A model generated the notes under the pieces. That model did no database searches. It was not told the origin of the DNA and saw only the letters and a program-made list of their open reading frames with translations. Shown here piece after piece: positions 11,517-22,700 of a DNA stretch of 64,000 nucleotides. The position numbers were made by a program, and so were the translations under genes. Within the stretch, counting starts at the first letter, position 1. Every line of letters starts with the position of its first letter. Source of the stretch: Ostrinia nubilalis (lineage: Eukaryota > Arthropoda > Insecta > Lepidoptera > Crambidae); contig NC_087109.1 in assembly GCF_963855985.1 (NCBI RefSeq), positions 6,902,001 through 6,966,000 on the forward strand, in the 5' to 3' direction.

Positions 11517-13721
11517 ATAAGTAAGTAAACTAGTTTTTAATTATTTTTTCATATCATGAAGAAAGAAATTTATTGATCGACCCGAAGAGATCTTGATGGA
11601 TTTCATTCTGGATCATCTAAAAAGTTATTTATAAATTATAAAGAAAACATAAGAGCAAACAAAAAACGATTTTATCAATCAATACAAATAGGTCTGATAG
11701 AAATTACAAAATGAAAAAATTATCTTATTTTACTTATTCTTAATCACACAAGTAAATACAGATTTCAAATCAATGCAAAACAATTTAATGAATGAAAACA
11801 TCCTTGCAACTTATTAGCATGTAAATCAACATATACCTACAGTCACTGATTATAATATTTTGTTGCAAAATAGCCTCTAATACAACAGCATAAGATGCCA
11901 ATGTTTCGCTATATATTCTATCATTTGTACATACATGCTACAACTGCATGATAAACAGTACATGATAAACAGATAAACTTCTTTATTTATACACTGAGTT
12001 TATACAGCATACTTGACTTCCGGTATGATATTTATGTAGATAATGCAGCAATTGCAGTAGTTGAATAGCAATTGCAGAAATCCGGTCCATACCTAGTTAA
12101 TAGGTCAAAAATATGATCAAGTTTGCAATGCATAGCAAGAAGTGTCAGCTCTTTCTTAAGAGAATTGCCGCGCAATTCCACGCATGCAAGCAGCGTCAGC
12201 AGTTACCCGACATAATTGGTGGCACTTTATCTACAAAACGAGAGTAATTGGTGCTGATTGAGCGACACCGACTGAAATATTCAACCGAAAACCGGTCGAC
12301 GAGTGCCAGCTTTCAAATTGCATTAGTTAACAAAAACTTAGCAATAATAAGAGTGTGAGGTACACATAACACTCTAGACGTTCTAGACTACGTAGTAAAT
12401 AATATTTTATTAATAATTACTAAACATAAATAGGAGAAATACCCGTAAACCTTACACAGCAAAATGCACTGTTTGCAATGTAATTAATGACACAATAATT
12501 TACATACGCCAAGATAGTCATCGATAATACATACCTTGGTAAACTGAAAACTCCACATACACTTATAAAATTAACTTTCTTGAGAAAATTAACGAATAAT
12601 CGCGAAAATAACAACAAAGTTATTAGAAATCTGAATTTATTGACAGACAAGCAAGACACCCGAGACCATAGACAATTTTTTTTTTTAAGATGTACAAGAG
12701 ATCTGTCAATCTTTTAACCCCTCTATGACTGCGCCCATATCGTAAAAATATTGATACCAATTTGAAAACCGATACCAGTGGGTCTAGCTCTAGACAAAGT
12801 GCAATTTATAATCGCAAACCAGTCGAAAAGTGGTCGAAAAGCCCGTTTTTTGTATGGAGTTTTGACGGATTCGATTTTCGATTCGATCAAAAAGTGCGTT
12901 TTGTCTAGGGGGGCAGTGCGAGTATGCCAAATGGTACCAACGTCAAGCACTATCTACTTCCGCTTTCGTGACAATCAAAGCTGTCAAATTTGTCAATTTT
13001 AGTTTTCATTCAACTGTCAGCTTAGATTAAGACTGTCAGAGATCTTGACCAGGGTGTGGAAACTTCCATACAACGGTCATCGAAGTGAAACTTGCTTCCA
13101 AACAGCGACATCGGTGAATAAATTCAAATACTTTTTAACTACCCTAAAACGCTCTAGATGTCGCTGCTCCTGTTTCCTTCATATTTTCATTTTTTTCTTA
13201 ATTAAAATATATTTGAGAATAATTATTGTTAGTTACAATGTGAAAACTTTTTTTAAATGAAATTAATTTGTTTTAATTTAAAACTGAACATTGACATTTT
13301 TGTTATAATTTACATAATAGAGTAGTAGAAATTACTATTTAACATATGGCAACTTTGTTTTTCCTCCAAAATGGCCGGTGTTGTTTTTGTTATGTTAAAT
13401 GCATTCTTGTTTTCTTAGCCATCATTTAAGTTTTCTGTGGCCCTATTAAAGTATTGAAGAGTCGTCGAGTCAAATTCAAGTTCATTCCTTCGTACCTGCT
13501 GCTGTTCTGGTTCATCGGAGTTTTGTTCGTTCCTTCGTGAATCGCAAAGAAACTTTCTGATAAGTTCACAAGTGATCTGAGTTTTCTCAATGTGCAAATG
13601 CTTTTTTAGTGTTGTTGAAAACTTTGCGAAAAGACGCTTTTGGTGTATAATATTATGTGTGTTCATAAAATAAAGTAAAATTATTAAATTCAAAAGTTTT
13701 TGTTTACTTATTTGCATTTCC
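11517..13721. other. Intergenic, nothing recognised
   Basis: AT-rich sequence with only short, featureless open frames on both strands. A slightly GC-richer block at about 12720-12970 contains near-inverted strings (CTAGACAAA and TTTGTCTAG) and may be an old MITE, but its borders could not be fixed. Confidence 0.45.
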
Positions 13722-13766
13722 ATGTGCAATGTAGAATTTTTCCAAATCCATTGTTTTGAAAATAAT
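13722..13766. repeat. Left arm of an inverted repeat split by the LTR element
   Basis: This segment is the inverted counterpart of about 19312-19357, with about five mismatches in 45 bases. The two arms would lie side by side if the LTR element between them were removed, so the LTR element appears to have inserted into the loop of an older hairpin-type element. Confidence 0.65.
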
Positions 13767-13789
13767 ACAATACGTACACCATAAAGATA

Positions 13790-14227
13790 TGTCGGAGAAC
13801 GGTCAGAAGGGGCAGGACATTATGTTTCACCAGGAAGTTAAATAAAACGATGTATAGTTTTAACACTATAGATTGTTGTATTTCGGTAAGAATACAATAA
13901 TAACAATAATAATATTCGAGCAGTCTCACACACAGGACCGAGACAACAATACCGAGCGGCGGGTGAGGCCAGAATGCCACGAGTACGGTCGTGCTCGTTC
14001 TTTTATACAGCCATCCCCACCCAAACCGGCTAGCAGGTAGCGCCCGACCTGTCTCGGTACGGTCAATACAACTCCTTTTCATTATTGCAAACTATTTTAT
14101 AACATAACTAGATATTTACAATAAATCAAATTATAATTTATTACATTTAAAATTAATGTTGTTATTATTATTTGGTTTTATTAAAATGATTACTAAGTAA
14201 TTACATGACAATCAATATTCTACGACA
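13790..14227. repeat. Left LTR (438 bp)
   Basis: Starts TGT and ends ACA, and closely matches the right LTR over its whole length. It lacks the 217 bp retroposed insertion and the extra duplicated target found in the right copy, and so serves as the empty site for that insertion. Confidence 0.85.
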
Positions 14228-14589
14228 CGGCCTTCCTGACGTTTCACACGTCCTCGGGTGATGAGTAGGTACTCATGAGAATCATCTGCAAATGAGATAA
14301 AATTTATGGATTATATTGCTCGGCCAAACCTGACTTCAAAAATGAGGGTACTTTCTACTCAGAGTTTTTATACTATGGTTCATACTAATCAAATGGTTCA
14401 TACTACTCAAAGATTTTATACTACTCGAAGATTTTATAAATGATCAACACAAAGGAAATTCTTCAATAAAACTAAATTTGTATTTTATATCTTCTATACA
14501 CAAAATTGACACAAGTTACCGAATACCTAGCGCAGGTTGCCCAACCCGGTGTTACCCGAGGCAGCCACCGCCACCCAAGGCAGCCTCCG

Positions 14590-15013
14590 CTCCACACAGG
14601 AGCCCCCGCTCCACACAGGAGCTCCGCTCCACACGGGAGCCCGTCATAGTTATAAGTCATCTCCACACAGGAGCCAGTTGTAGTCATAAGTCACCTCCAC
14701 ACAGGAGCCAGTCACAGTCATAAGTCACCTCCACACAGGAGCGCCCCACACAGGAGCCCCGCCCCACACAGGAGCCCCGCTCCACACAGGAGCGCTCCAC
14801 ACAGGAGCCTAATCATAGTCATAAGTCACCTCCACACAGGAGCGCCCCACACAGGAGCCCCGCCCCACACAGGGGCCCCGCTCCACACAGGAGCGCTCCA
14901 CACAGGAGCCTAATCATAGTCATAAGTCATCTCCACACAGGAGCGCCCCACACAGGAGCCCCGCCCCACACAGGGGCCCCGCTCCACACAGGAGCCAGTC
15001 ATAGTCATAAGTC
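14590..15013 (+). repeat. Minisatellite based on CCACACAGGAGC
   Basis: The 12-base core CCACACAGGAGC, with variants such as CACACAGGGGC, recurs many times in tandem. It is grouped in larger blocks separated by CATAGTCATAAGTCA strings. The larger block repeats imperfectly about every 60-120 bases. It lies inside the LTR element. The spacing and the interrupted higher-order units identify it as a minisatellite, not a CRISPR array. Confidence 0.9.
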
Positions 15014-15759
15014 GTGCAGGATCATTATCCACGATGGTAGATAAGACCCCCACAGCCCTCCCAGTCATAGTCGCAAGTCATGAGTCTTGTATAAGTCATA
15101 AGTCACTTATTCCACTAACAAAATACATTGTGCGGGATCATTATCCACAATGGTAGATAAGACCCTCACAGCTCTCCCATGCTAGCCCAGATCGTCACCC
15201 AATAGAGTAGGTGAGACTTCAGCAATAATCAACATCAGTTTGACGTGATAAGGTATTTTCAGACTAGGTTTTAAAGGTATTGCCCGGAAAGCTCTATAAC
15301 TGTGCTTTATTACATTTGAATTAAATTACCAACGTATGAGACTATTACATTGTATACAAATTTTAAAAGTACAGTTTTTTACTTTTTGTTAATTAAAATG
15401 TATTAAACAGTGAATGACTTTTTAAGTAATAGAATGATGTGACATCGGTAATGAAACTTAATTTGACATTTACAATTAATTTGAGTCTAAAACTAAATGT
15501 AGCAATAATAATTAACATAACTTTTGTATTATTATTATGCTGCTGTTATGTATAAGAGCTGTGGTTTTCTGAATAAAGAAAAATTAAATAAAAAAATAAA
15601 ACTATAAGAACAAGAACTTTTGCACGTCGCATGCGACAGAATATGCTGGAATTAACTAAATTAACACCAATCTGTAAGCATGTTCCTGCAAATAAATGAT
15701 TTTATTTATTATTTTATTATGTGATACTCGGTATTTACTACTCGGTCGGTACTAAATTC

Positions 15760-16575
15760 ATTTATTTTTGCAAATTAACCCTACCACTGCTTCGGGACAA
15801 TAAATGGGCCAGTGCTGAGAAGAAGCAGCGCAAGAAACTCAGTCACTATTGTCAGCCTCCTTTTCAAGGTTTTACAGTCTTTAAAATATACAAATTATAG
15901 TTATAAGTATTGATGCGAGCTAGGTAGTTAAACATTCCAAACATTTTTATCTTTTATATAATCATCAACTTTATAGTAGCCCTATTTCATTAAGGTGCTT
16001 TTGATATGTGCTTTAAATTTATGAATGGGCAATTCTACAACAGTTTGTGGTAATTTATTGAAAAGTTTAATACATTTCCCCATAAATGAATTACCAATCT
16101 TGTGCAGTCTGAAATTTGGAACGGCGAGTTTATTTTTGTTTCTTGTATTGAACTTGTGTAAATCACTCTTTCTAGTAAATTGCTCTATATTTTTGCGAAC
16201 ATATAAAAGGTTTTCATAAATGAACTGTGAAGCTACTGTCAGTATATTAATCTCCTTAAAGAATTCTATCAAGGAAAATCGGGGTCCAAGGTTATAAATG
16301 GCCCGCACTGCTCTCTTCTGCAGAACAAACACAGTTTCAATGTCCGCAGCTGAGCCCCACAACAATATGCCGTATGACAAATAAACTAGCCTTGCCTTTT
16401 CAATGTCACTTAATTGCCTTATCTTTCTCACTGCAAAAGCAGCTGAACTGAGCCTTGCTGACAAGGTTTCAATATGAGGACCCCACTGAAGTTTAGAGTC
16501 TAAAGTGATTCCCAAGACTACATTTTGTAATTTGGTGTCACGAAGCAAATCGAAAGTAGCTGGTAAATGCTATGC
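15760..16575 (-). mobile_element. CR1/Jockey-group LINE, 5'-truncated 3' end
   Basis: The minus-strand frame from 16548 to 15982 encodes about 188 residues matching the C-terminal part of a non-LTR reverse transcriptase. It contains LGITLDSKLQWGPHI, a YGILLWGSAA-like stretch and a conserved end LFNKLPQTVVELPIHKFK. The frame stops at a TAG at 15982-15984, but the next 18 codons stay open and look like the normal C-terminus, so this is probably an in-frame nonsense change. The 3' untranslated part, with a TTTATTGTCCCGAAGCAG-type string on the minus strand, follows. The endonuclease and catalytic RT domains are missing. It lies inside the LTR element. Confidence 0.8.
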
Positions 16576-17394
16576 CATCATAGAATGTGCGGTAGCCAAG
16601 TTGAAAAAAAAAAAAGAAAAAAGACAAATGACACGGTCCTCTATTTCAAGCAACTTATGTGCTTTCAGAAATGAGGAAACTTAACTTTTAGTACTACTAG
16701 ATATTCTTTCTACAACTAGTTTCCTATACTCTATCCACTCTTTAAAATAAAAGCCATCCAAGTAGATGTCTAGTGATACTAACTAGTAACCATAGCTATC
16801 TATTAGAAACTACCTAGCTTTTAGAAATCCAATCATTACTATTCACAATTCCTAATAATTGCTACATTGAAGTCACTAAGGCCATGTGGTACATCATCAT
16901 TACCAAAAATTACTTTAAAAATCGAATGAGTCCCAGGTATCACAATTGCGGTCCACATTTTGATACCCTACCTCGGGAGCCTAAGTCAACCAATGACTTC
17001 ATACTCTTAGCTACACACGGCCAGATCCTACTGCACCACCCAGAACTATCGCACTACCTAATTCCCAGGGACTACTCAGAACAGATACCGGTTTCTAATA
17101 GGATACGGCTACGATATTCCGGATCCGACCTAACAATTGAGAAAACTGCTTGCAGTTAACGAGATGGGATATTAAATAATGTAGTATTTTCTAAAATCGA
17201 CACTTAACATTTAAGAACATAGAAGGAGCCAGGGCTATGTAACACTTCAATAATATTAGTCACTAATAAATTCGTAGGACACTCGAGTATCTCCATTTCC
17301 CACACTAATTACCATTACTGAAACTGTACCATTAAGTACTAGATATCACAACGCTGTGTGCATCACCCATCGACTACACACTACGATTTACCTG

Positions 17395-17674
17395 GTCGGC
17401 CGTTTGGTGTAGTGGTTCGAAACGGACTACTATTCCGGAGGTAGCGGGTTCGATTCCCGCACAGTACAAACATTTGTGTGCATGAACATATTTGTTTGTA
17501 TTGGACTGGGTGTTTTCTATGTATAATATGTATGTATTTACAAAAAAAAAAAGTATTTAAGTATGTTTATATCCGTTGTCTAGTACCCATAGTACAAGCT
17601 AGGCTTAGTTTGGGACTAGTAGCGCAGTGTAAAATGTCCAAGGATATTTATTTATTTATTTATTTATTTATTTA
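17395..17674 (+). mobile_element. tRNA-derived SINE, copy 1
   Basis: The head has a clear Pol III A box (TGGTGTAGTGG) and B box (GGTTCGATTCC) in tRNA-like spacing. It is followed by an unrelated body ending AAAATGTCCAAGGATATTTA and a TTTA-repeat tail. A second copy at 26832-27095 and a 3' piece at 51013-51106 show that it is dispersed. The head is tRNA-like but lacks a matching acceptor stem, so it is not a tRNA gene. Confidence 0.88.
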
Positions 17675-18650
17675 CGGCTCAAAAGCAAATTCGAATTCCC
17701 ATTACAGAAAAATCATCATCACCGCTACTGTGAACAGCATGTACCTCGACTTCAACTTTAGACTGGTACAAAACCTTATGGCATTCTTCTCAATTGATCA
17801 TGAATAGGTAAGCAAGTGCAAAGTGGCAAAGCTGCTACTTTCCCGAGATAAAATCTTATTTTAAGCCTACCGCCCGTATTCTATTACACGAGTACCTACT
17901 ACAAGGTAAACCGATAATGAATTCAGGAAGTCTATTTAAGCGATTCTAATAGTTTCAGTCTATTTACATCCGTCACGATAATATTCAGATCAGTGGTGAA
18001 CCGTGATAGGTTCAAATAGTATACAATAACATTTTTCACTCAATGCACGTGACGTAATTTATTGCATGTTCATAATGGCGCACTTTTTTTTATACTATTT
18101 GTACCACTGAGCCAAACTAAAAATTGTTTTGAGTTAAGATTAAATTATCACTTATGATTGGATGTAATACTAATTTGCAAACTACTACCTTTAACCATAA
18201 TTATGGTAAAACATGAATATTCATCAACTGAAAACTACCTTGTCTTATAAAACCTACTATAACGAAAATAAAAGATAAAAGTCAAAAAGTACAAGTGCAT
18301 TTTAGTCAAATATAAAGAAAGCATCATGAATAGTAGGTATGCAAGTGCCACAACTCTGAAAGCCATCCCTGTGACTATAGATTTCAAAATAATGTAATCA
18401 TCCCTGTGATTTCGAACATGGTGATAGTCAATTGAAAAAATAATAACACGGGCCTTCTATTTCTGCATTTCGGTGTTTGAAGGGCTCCAGAACAGCCGAT
18501 AAATGACTTAGCGGAGTAACATTGACGTGAGGGTTGTTAGAAATATTTTAAAAACATGGCCATAATGTTCCTTGAGTTTTTGCCTGTACGGCAGAAAGGA
18601 GAAAAAAAAAAATTTTTGAAGTGGGCTGGCCTTCTTTATCCCGCTTCTGA

Positions 18651-18832
18651 TGTCGGAGAACGGTCAGAAGGGGCAGGACATTATGTTTCACCAGGAAGTT
18701 AAATAAAACGATGTATAGTTTTAACACTATAGATTGTTGTATTTCGGTAAGAATACAATAATAATATTCGAGCAGTCTCACACACAGGACCGAGACAACA
18801 ATACCGAGCGGCGGGTGAGGCCAGAATGCCAC

Positions 18833-18867
<35 letters not shown>

Positions 18868-19307
18868 AAGGGACGCGCGCTGGTAGCTTGAGGAGCTTTT
18901 CCAGCTTCACCGGGCAGAGTGGCGAGTACAGAAGGTACTCTAGCCGTTTGGCGATCGTCGGTGCGCGTGCCGACGAGGCCGAGTGTGGGCTTCGCGAAGC
19001 GAAGCCCAGGCTCGTCCGCGTCGGTCGCAGACCGACGTTCGCGATCGGGCCGTATGCCACGAGTACGGTCGTGCTCGTTCTTTTATACAGCCATCCCCAC
19101 CCAAACCGGCTAGCAGGTAGCGCCCGACCTGTCTCGGTACGGTCAATACAACTCCTTTTAATTATTGCAAACTATTTTATAACATAACTAGATATTTACA
19201 ATAAATCAAATTATAATTTATTACATTTAAAATTAATGTTGTTATTATTATTTGGTTTTATTAAAATGATTACTAAGTAATTACATGACAATCAATATTC
19301 TACGACA
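18651..19307. repeat. Right LTR (657 bp, carries an insertion)
   Basis: Identical in layout to the left LTR, but interrupted at 18837-19053 by a retroposed fragment with a 30-base T run. The terminal TACGACA at 19301-19307 is followed by GATA, matching the GATA before the left LTR. Confidence 0.85.
18837..19053 (-). mobile_element. Retroposed insertion with poly(A) tail
   Basis: A run of 30 T residues (18837-18866), read as poly(A) on the minus strand, is followed by a GC-rich body of about 187 bp. The insertion is flanked by the 11 bp direct repeat ATGCCACGAGT (18826-18836 and 19054-19064), which occurs once in the left LTR. This is the signature of target-primed reverse transcription. The body has an open minus-strand frame ending in a lysine run. 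The parent LINE or SINE was not identified. The uninterrupted T run suggests a recent event. Confidence 0.85.
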
Positions 19308-19743
19308 GATAAATATTTTCAAAATAATGGATTTGAAAAAATTCTACATTGTACATCATAAAAACAATAATTCTTTGAAGGTTATGAGGGCCTATGTGTG
19401 CGTGAACTGTGTGTATGTGTGCGTGGACTTTATGTATGTATGTGTGCGTGTACTATGTATGTATGTGAGCGTTACGTACGTAGGTTAAGTACAGGGAATT
19501 TAACACCAGGCTGTCAATTAGTAGGTTCAAAAATTTGACAGAGAGGGTTCTCTATTTCCTATGTATTACTTTTCTCTATGATCTTGACTTCTTTCTTGCG
19601 TAAATAAAATCGTAATCTTTCTCCAAGACTGATAATTTAGCAAAAAATAATATTGTGCTTATCAGTGCCTCTGCCTGTGATACGTCTTTACCCAAAAGAT
19701 TATTATTTTGGAGTAATCTCTCGTGTAACAATACAGTGATAAA

Positions 19744-22700
19744 ATGAGTGAACCAGCGAAGGAGTTCGAAGTAAACTCTGACCCGAGTTTATCTAACGTT
19801 GGTGTTACGCGTGATTTAGGAAATGCGCCGTCGTTTATAAACCCAATGCCATCTACGTCTACGGCTGGTGCTGTGGGTCCCCCTGCTTTGCCCCCAAGGC
19901 CTGATATGGGCATGCAGCAGAGTTTTGGGATGAATCAAGGATACTCTTATGGAGGAATGGGAGGATATGGTATGGGGACCATGGGGGGCTACGGTGGTTA
20001 CGGCATGGGGGCAATGGGAGGCTATGGGGGGTACGGAGGAGGATATGGGATGGGTGGAATGGGGATGGGCTCCCCATATGGTGGTTACAACAGTTTTCGA
20101 CCAATGTATGGTGATATGGAAAGCAGGTATGTTTGATTTCTTGTAAATTGTTAATTATTGAATGCTCACAATCAATTACACTTGTGTAATATGCCTTTGA
20201 TATTTTGTTAAGAGATTTAGTTCATAATTATTTCTTACATACACAAAGTAGGTTCGTATTTCGGATACGAATATAATTATCAATGTTCGCCAGGCCAGTC
20301 AAATAAGATCCAACAACACCCCCCAAGCCTACGGGCGTCAAAACTGTAAATCCACCACTTTACAATTAACTAATGGATTTTGACTATCAAATATATGCAA
20401 ATTTCCATTGTTTAGCTTATTGAACTCTTGGCCTTCCTAGCATAATATTGATTGATTGAAATATACAAATGAATGGTCCCAAACTCTCCTGTTGTTTGAT
20501 CATTAGAATTTTATCTTTACGCATGGAAAAGAATTTAATCTATGTCAAAAAAGTTTATTAATAACAATTAAGTTAATTTGTTTATTAAAAATACTTAGTA
20601 TTAGACTTTATAGGATTTATTAAGTGATTAAGTTATAAATCAGCATGCATAATTGTCTCAAACTTTCAATTTATCGTCATAATTTTGTATTATCTTGCAA
20701 TAGTTTAGATGAACACTTATAATGGAATATTTTTTCAGATTTATCCAAATGGCAGAAGAGAATTCTAGGCCAGCGTTTGACTCAATTCAAAGCTTCGTTA
20801 ACGCGGTGGGCAGCGTCGCCATGATGTTAGAGAACACATTCTTCGCATTGACCAGTTCATTTAGAGCCATTTTAGGTATTAATTTGTTTAGTGTATCTTC
20901 TTTGCTAAGCATAGGCGCAGACCACCTACTTTTTGTGGACCGATTAGTATCAGCTGATTCTTCATTCAAATTAGAATCGGGCCCTGCTATCAGCCAACTA
21001 AAAGTCGGTGGTCTGCATTGAGTCTTACTTAACTAGCTTTATCGCGCGCGTCCCTGTTTCAAAAACCGGGATAAAAACTATCCTATGTCCTTTCCTGGGA
21101 CTCATATTATCTCTATGCCAAATTTCATTAAAATTGGTTCAGTGGTTTAGCAAGACAGACAGACAGAGTTACTTTCGCATTTATAATATTAGTATAGATA
21201 AGTACAGAAAAGCAGGCAAACCAATCATATCAACTTTTTGCAACATCTCTGTACAATTTGATGTGTTGGAGACTGTACTGACTGTACGCATCAAAATTGA
21301 CAAAACAACATCTCGTTTTATCTGTATATGACTAAAAGATACAAGAACAAAGAGTTTATTTAAAAGAAAACATTAATATTTAGCAAAATAATTGCCATGC
21401 AGATAAGTATGCACTAATGACATTGCTTGTGTGCATCTTTACTACTCTTTGTCTTATCAGTAGGTTTATTTTATTATTAAACAATGTATTATCAGTATTA
21501 TTTATGTCCCTAAGCACATAATTATGAATTGAATTATAGTTTGCATTAAAATAACTTGAATTCTCCCTTCAATTTTCAGGTGTAGCAGAAAACTTTGGTA
21601 GACTTCGATCATTGTTCGCACAGTTCTGGTCCACATTTGCCGTAGTCCGGAGTCTCAATTGGATGGTCAGGAAGCTCCTGGTGATCATGGGCATCAGGAC
21701 TGAATGTGAATTCAAGGTACATTTCTAAAAGTTTAACCAAATAATGTTATTTTCAGTTTAGATGTTAAGCTATAGGGACACATGGGTTCATAAACATAAT
21801 ACCAAGGACAGGGCATGACACAATAAGGTCTCCCTGCTCCTAGCCCAGAAAAAAGATTGTAATATGATACGATGTAGGATGGGTGCTTCTACCAACGCCG
21901 CTCATTTAGAAATTCATAATGAACCTAGAAGTTACTTTCCATCCTATACATTTCTATTCTATTTTACTCAGATTTTAGTATTTAAATTTTATAGAAACGT
22001 CTTAGTATGGTCGGCATATTGCGTGAGCAATAATGATAAGAGATAAACTATCTCTGACACATGTCGACTATCAAACTATCATATTTATGAGCAAACTTTA
22101 TCTAGCATTAAAATCAGAAAGAAATGTATTATCTTACTTGCCATTTCAAAGATAACACAGAGAATATTATGATATGAATCTGAACTTAGACCTATACCTG
22201 CAAGATGGTTATTTTGTCAAACAACAACATTTTGTACATAATACATAAAAATAGCATATGTTTGCTTTTGTAGATATGAAACAATTTGGCCTTGTCACAC
22301 TTCAAAGGAAAATGGAAGTCACACTTAAAAACCATAAAAGGTCTTTACATAATTCAAATTGTTTATTTGCATACTAAGTGTACAAAGGACAATGTTCGTT
22401 CTCCATACATTGTTCGCCTAAAGAACCAACAATTTTGACATAGTACTACCCGAAAGCGAAATAATACGATTCTGTGTGTAAGAACAATGATTCCTGATGG
22501 ACACTTGCCATAAAATTAATGATTAAGAATATTAAATCACAGCGATTTTATAATATGTCGTTTATGACAACATGGCGTCTAATGTATTGTGTGAATGTAT
22601 GAACACCGATTCGCGAAAAATGTTTTGTATTGTCGTCACGCCGAGTCGCAGCCAAATAGTATAAAATAATAGAACAAGTTTTAGAAATACAACTCGGCAT

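Larger units (their letters stand above)
13790..19307. mobile_element. LTR retroelement, full length but without visible gag/pol
   Basis: Two direct repeats that begin TGTCGGAGAACGGTCAG and end TTCTACGACA (13790-14227 and 18651-19307) bound a 4.4 kb interior. The 4 bp GATA occurs directly outside both ends (13786-13789 and 19308-19311), as expected for one integration event. The LTRs differ mainly by one later insertion in the right copy. No gag, protease, reverse transcriptase or integrase frame is visible inside. The interior instead holds a minisatellite, a CR1-like LINE fragment and a SINE. It is either a non-autonomous (LARD-like) element or a decayed one. Clade and orientation were not determined, since neither the primer site nor the polypurine tract was clear. 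Confidence 0.75.

Noticed and set aside
14590..15013. CRISPR-like array
   Set aside because: Repeats are short and variable, with no unique spacers of constant length, and the genome is eukaryotic. It is a minisatellite.
17395..17466. tRNA gene
   Set aside because: The A and B boxes are good, but the acceptor stem does not pair, a non-tRNA body and repeat tail follow, and the same unit recurs at 26832. It is a SINE head.
18548..19060. 170-residue minus-strand protein
   Set aside because: It runs through the LTR, a poly(A) tail (giving a lysine run) and a retroposed fragment; it is not a gene.
19859..20104. Antisense and alternate-frame proteins over Pex13 exon 1
   Set aside because: They are by-products of the Gly/Tyr/Met-rich repeat in the Pex13 coding frame.
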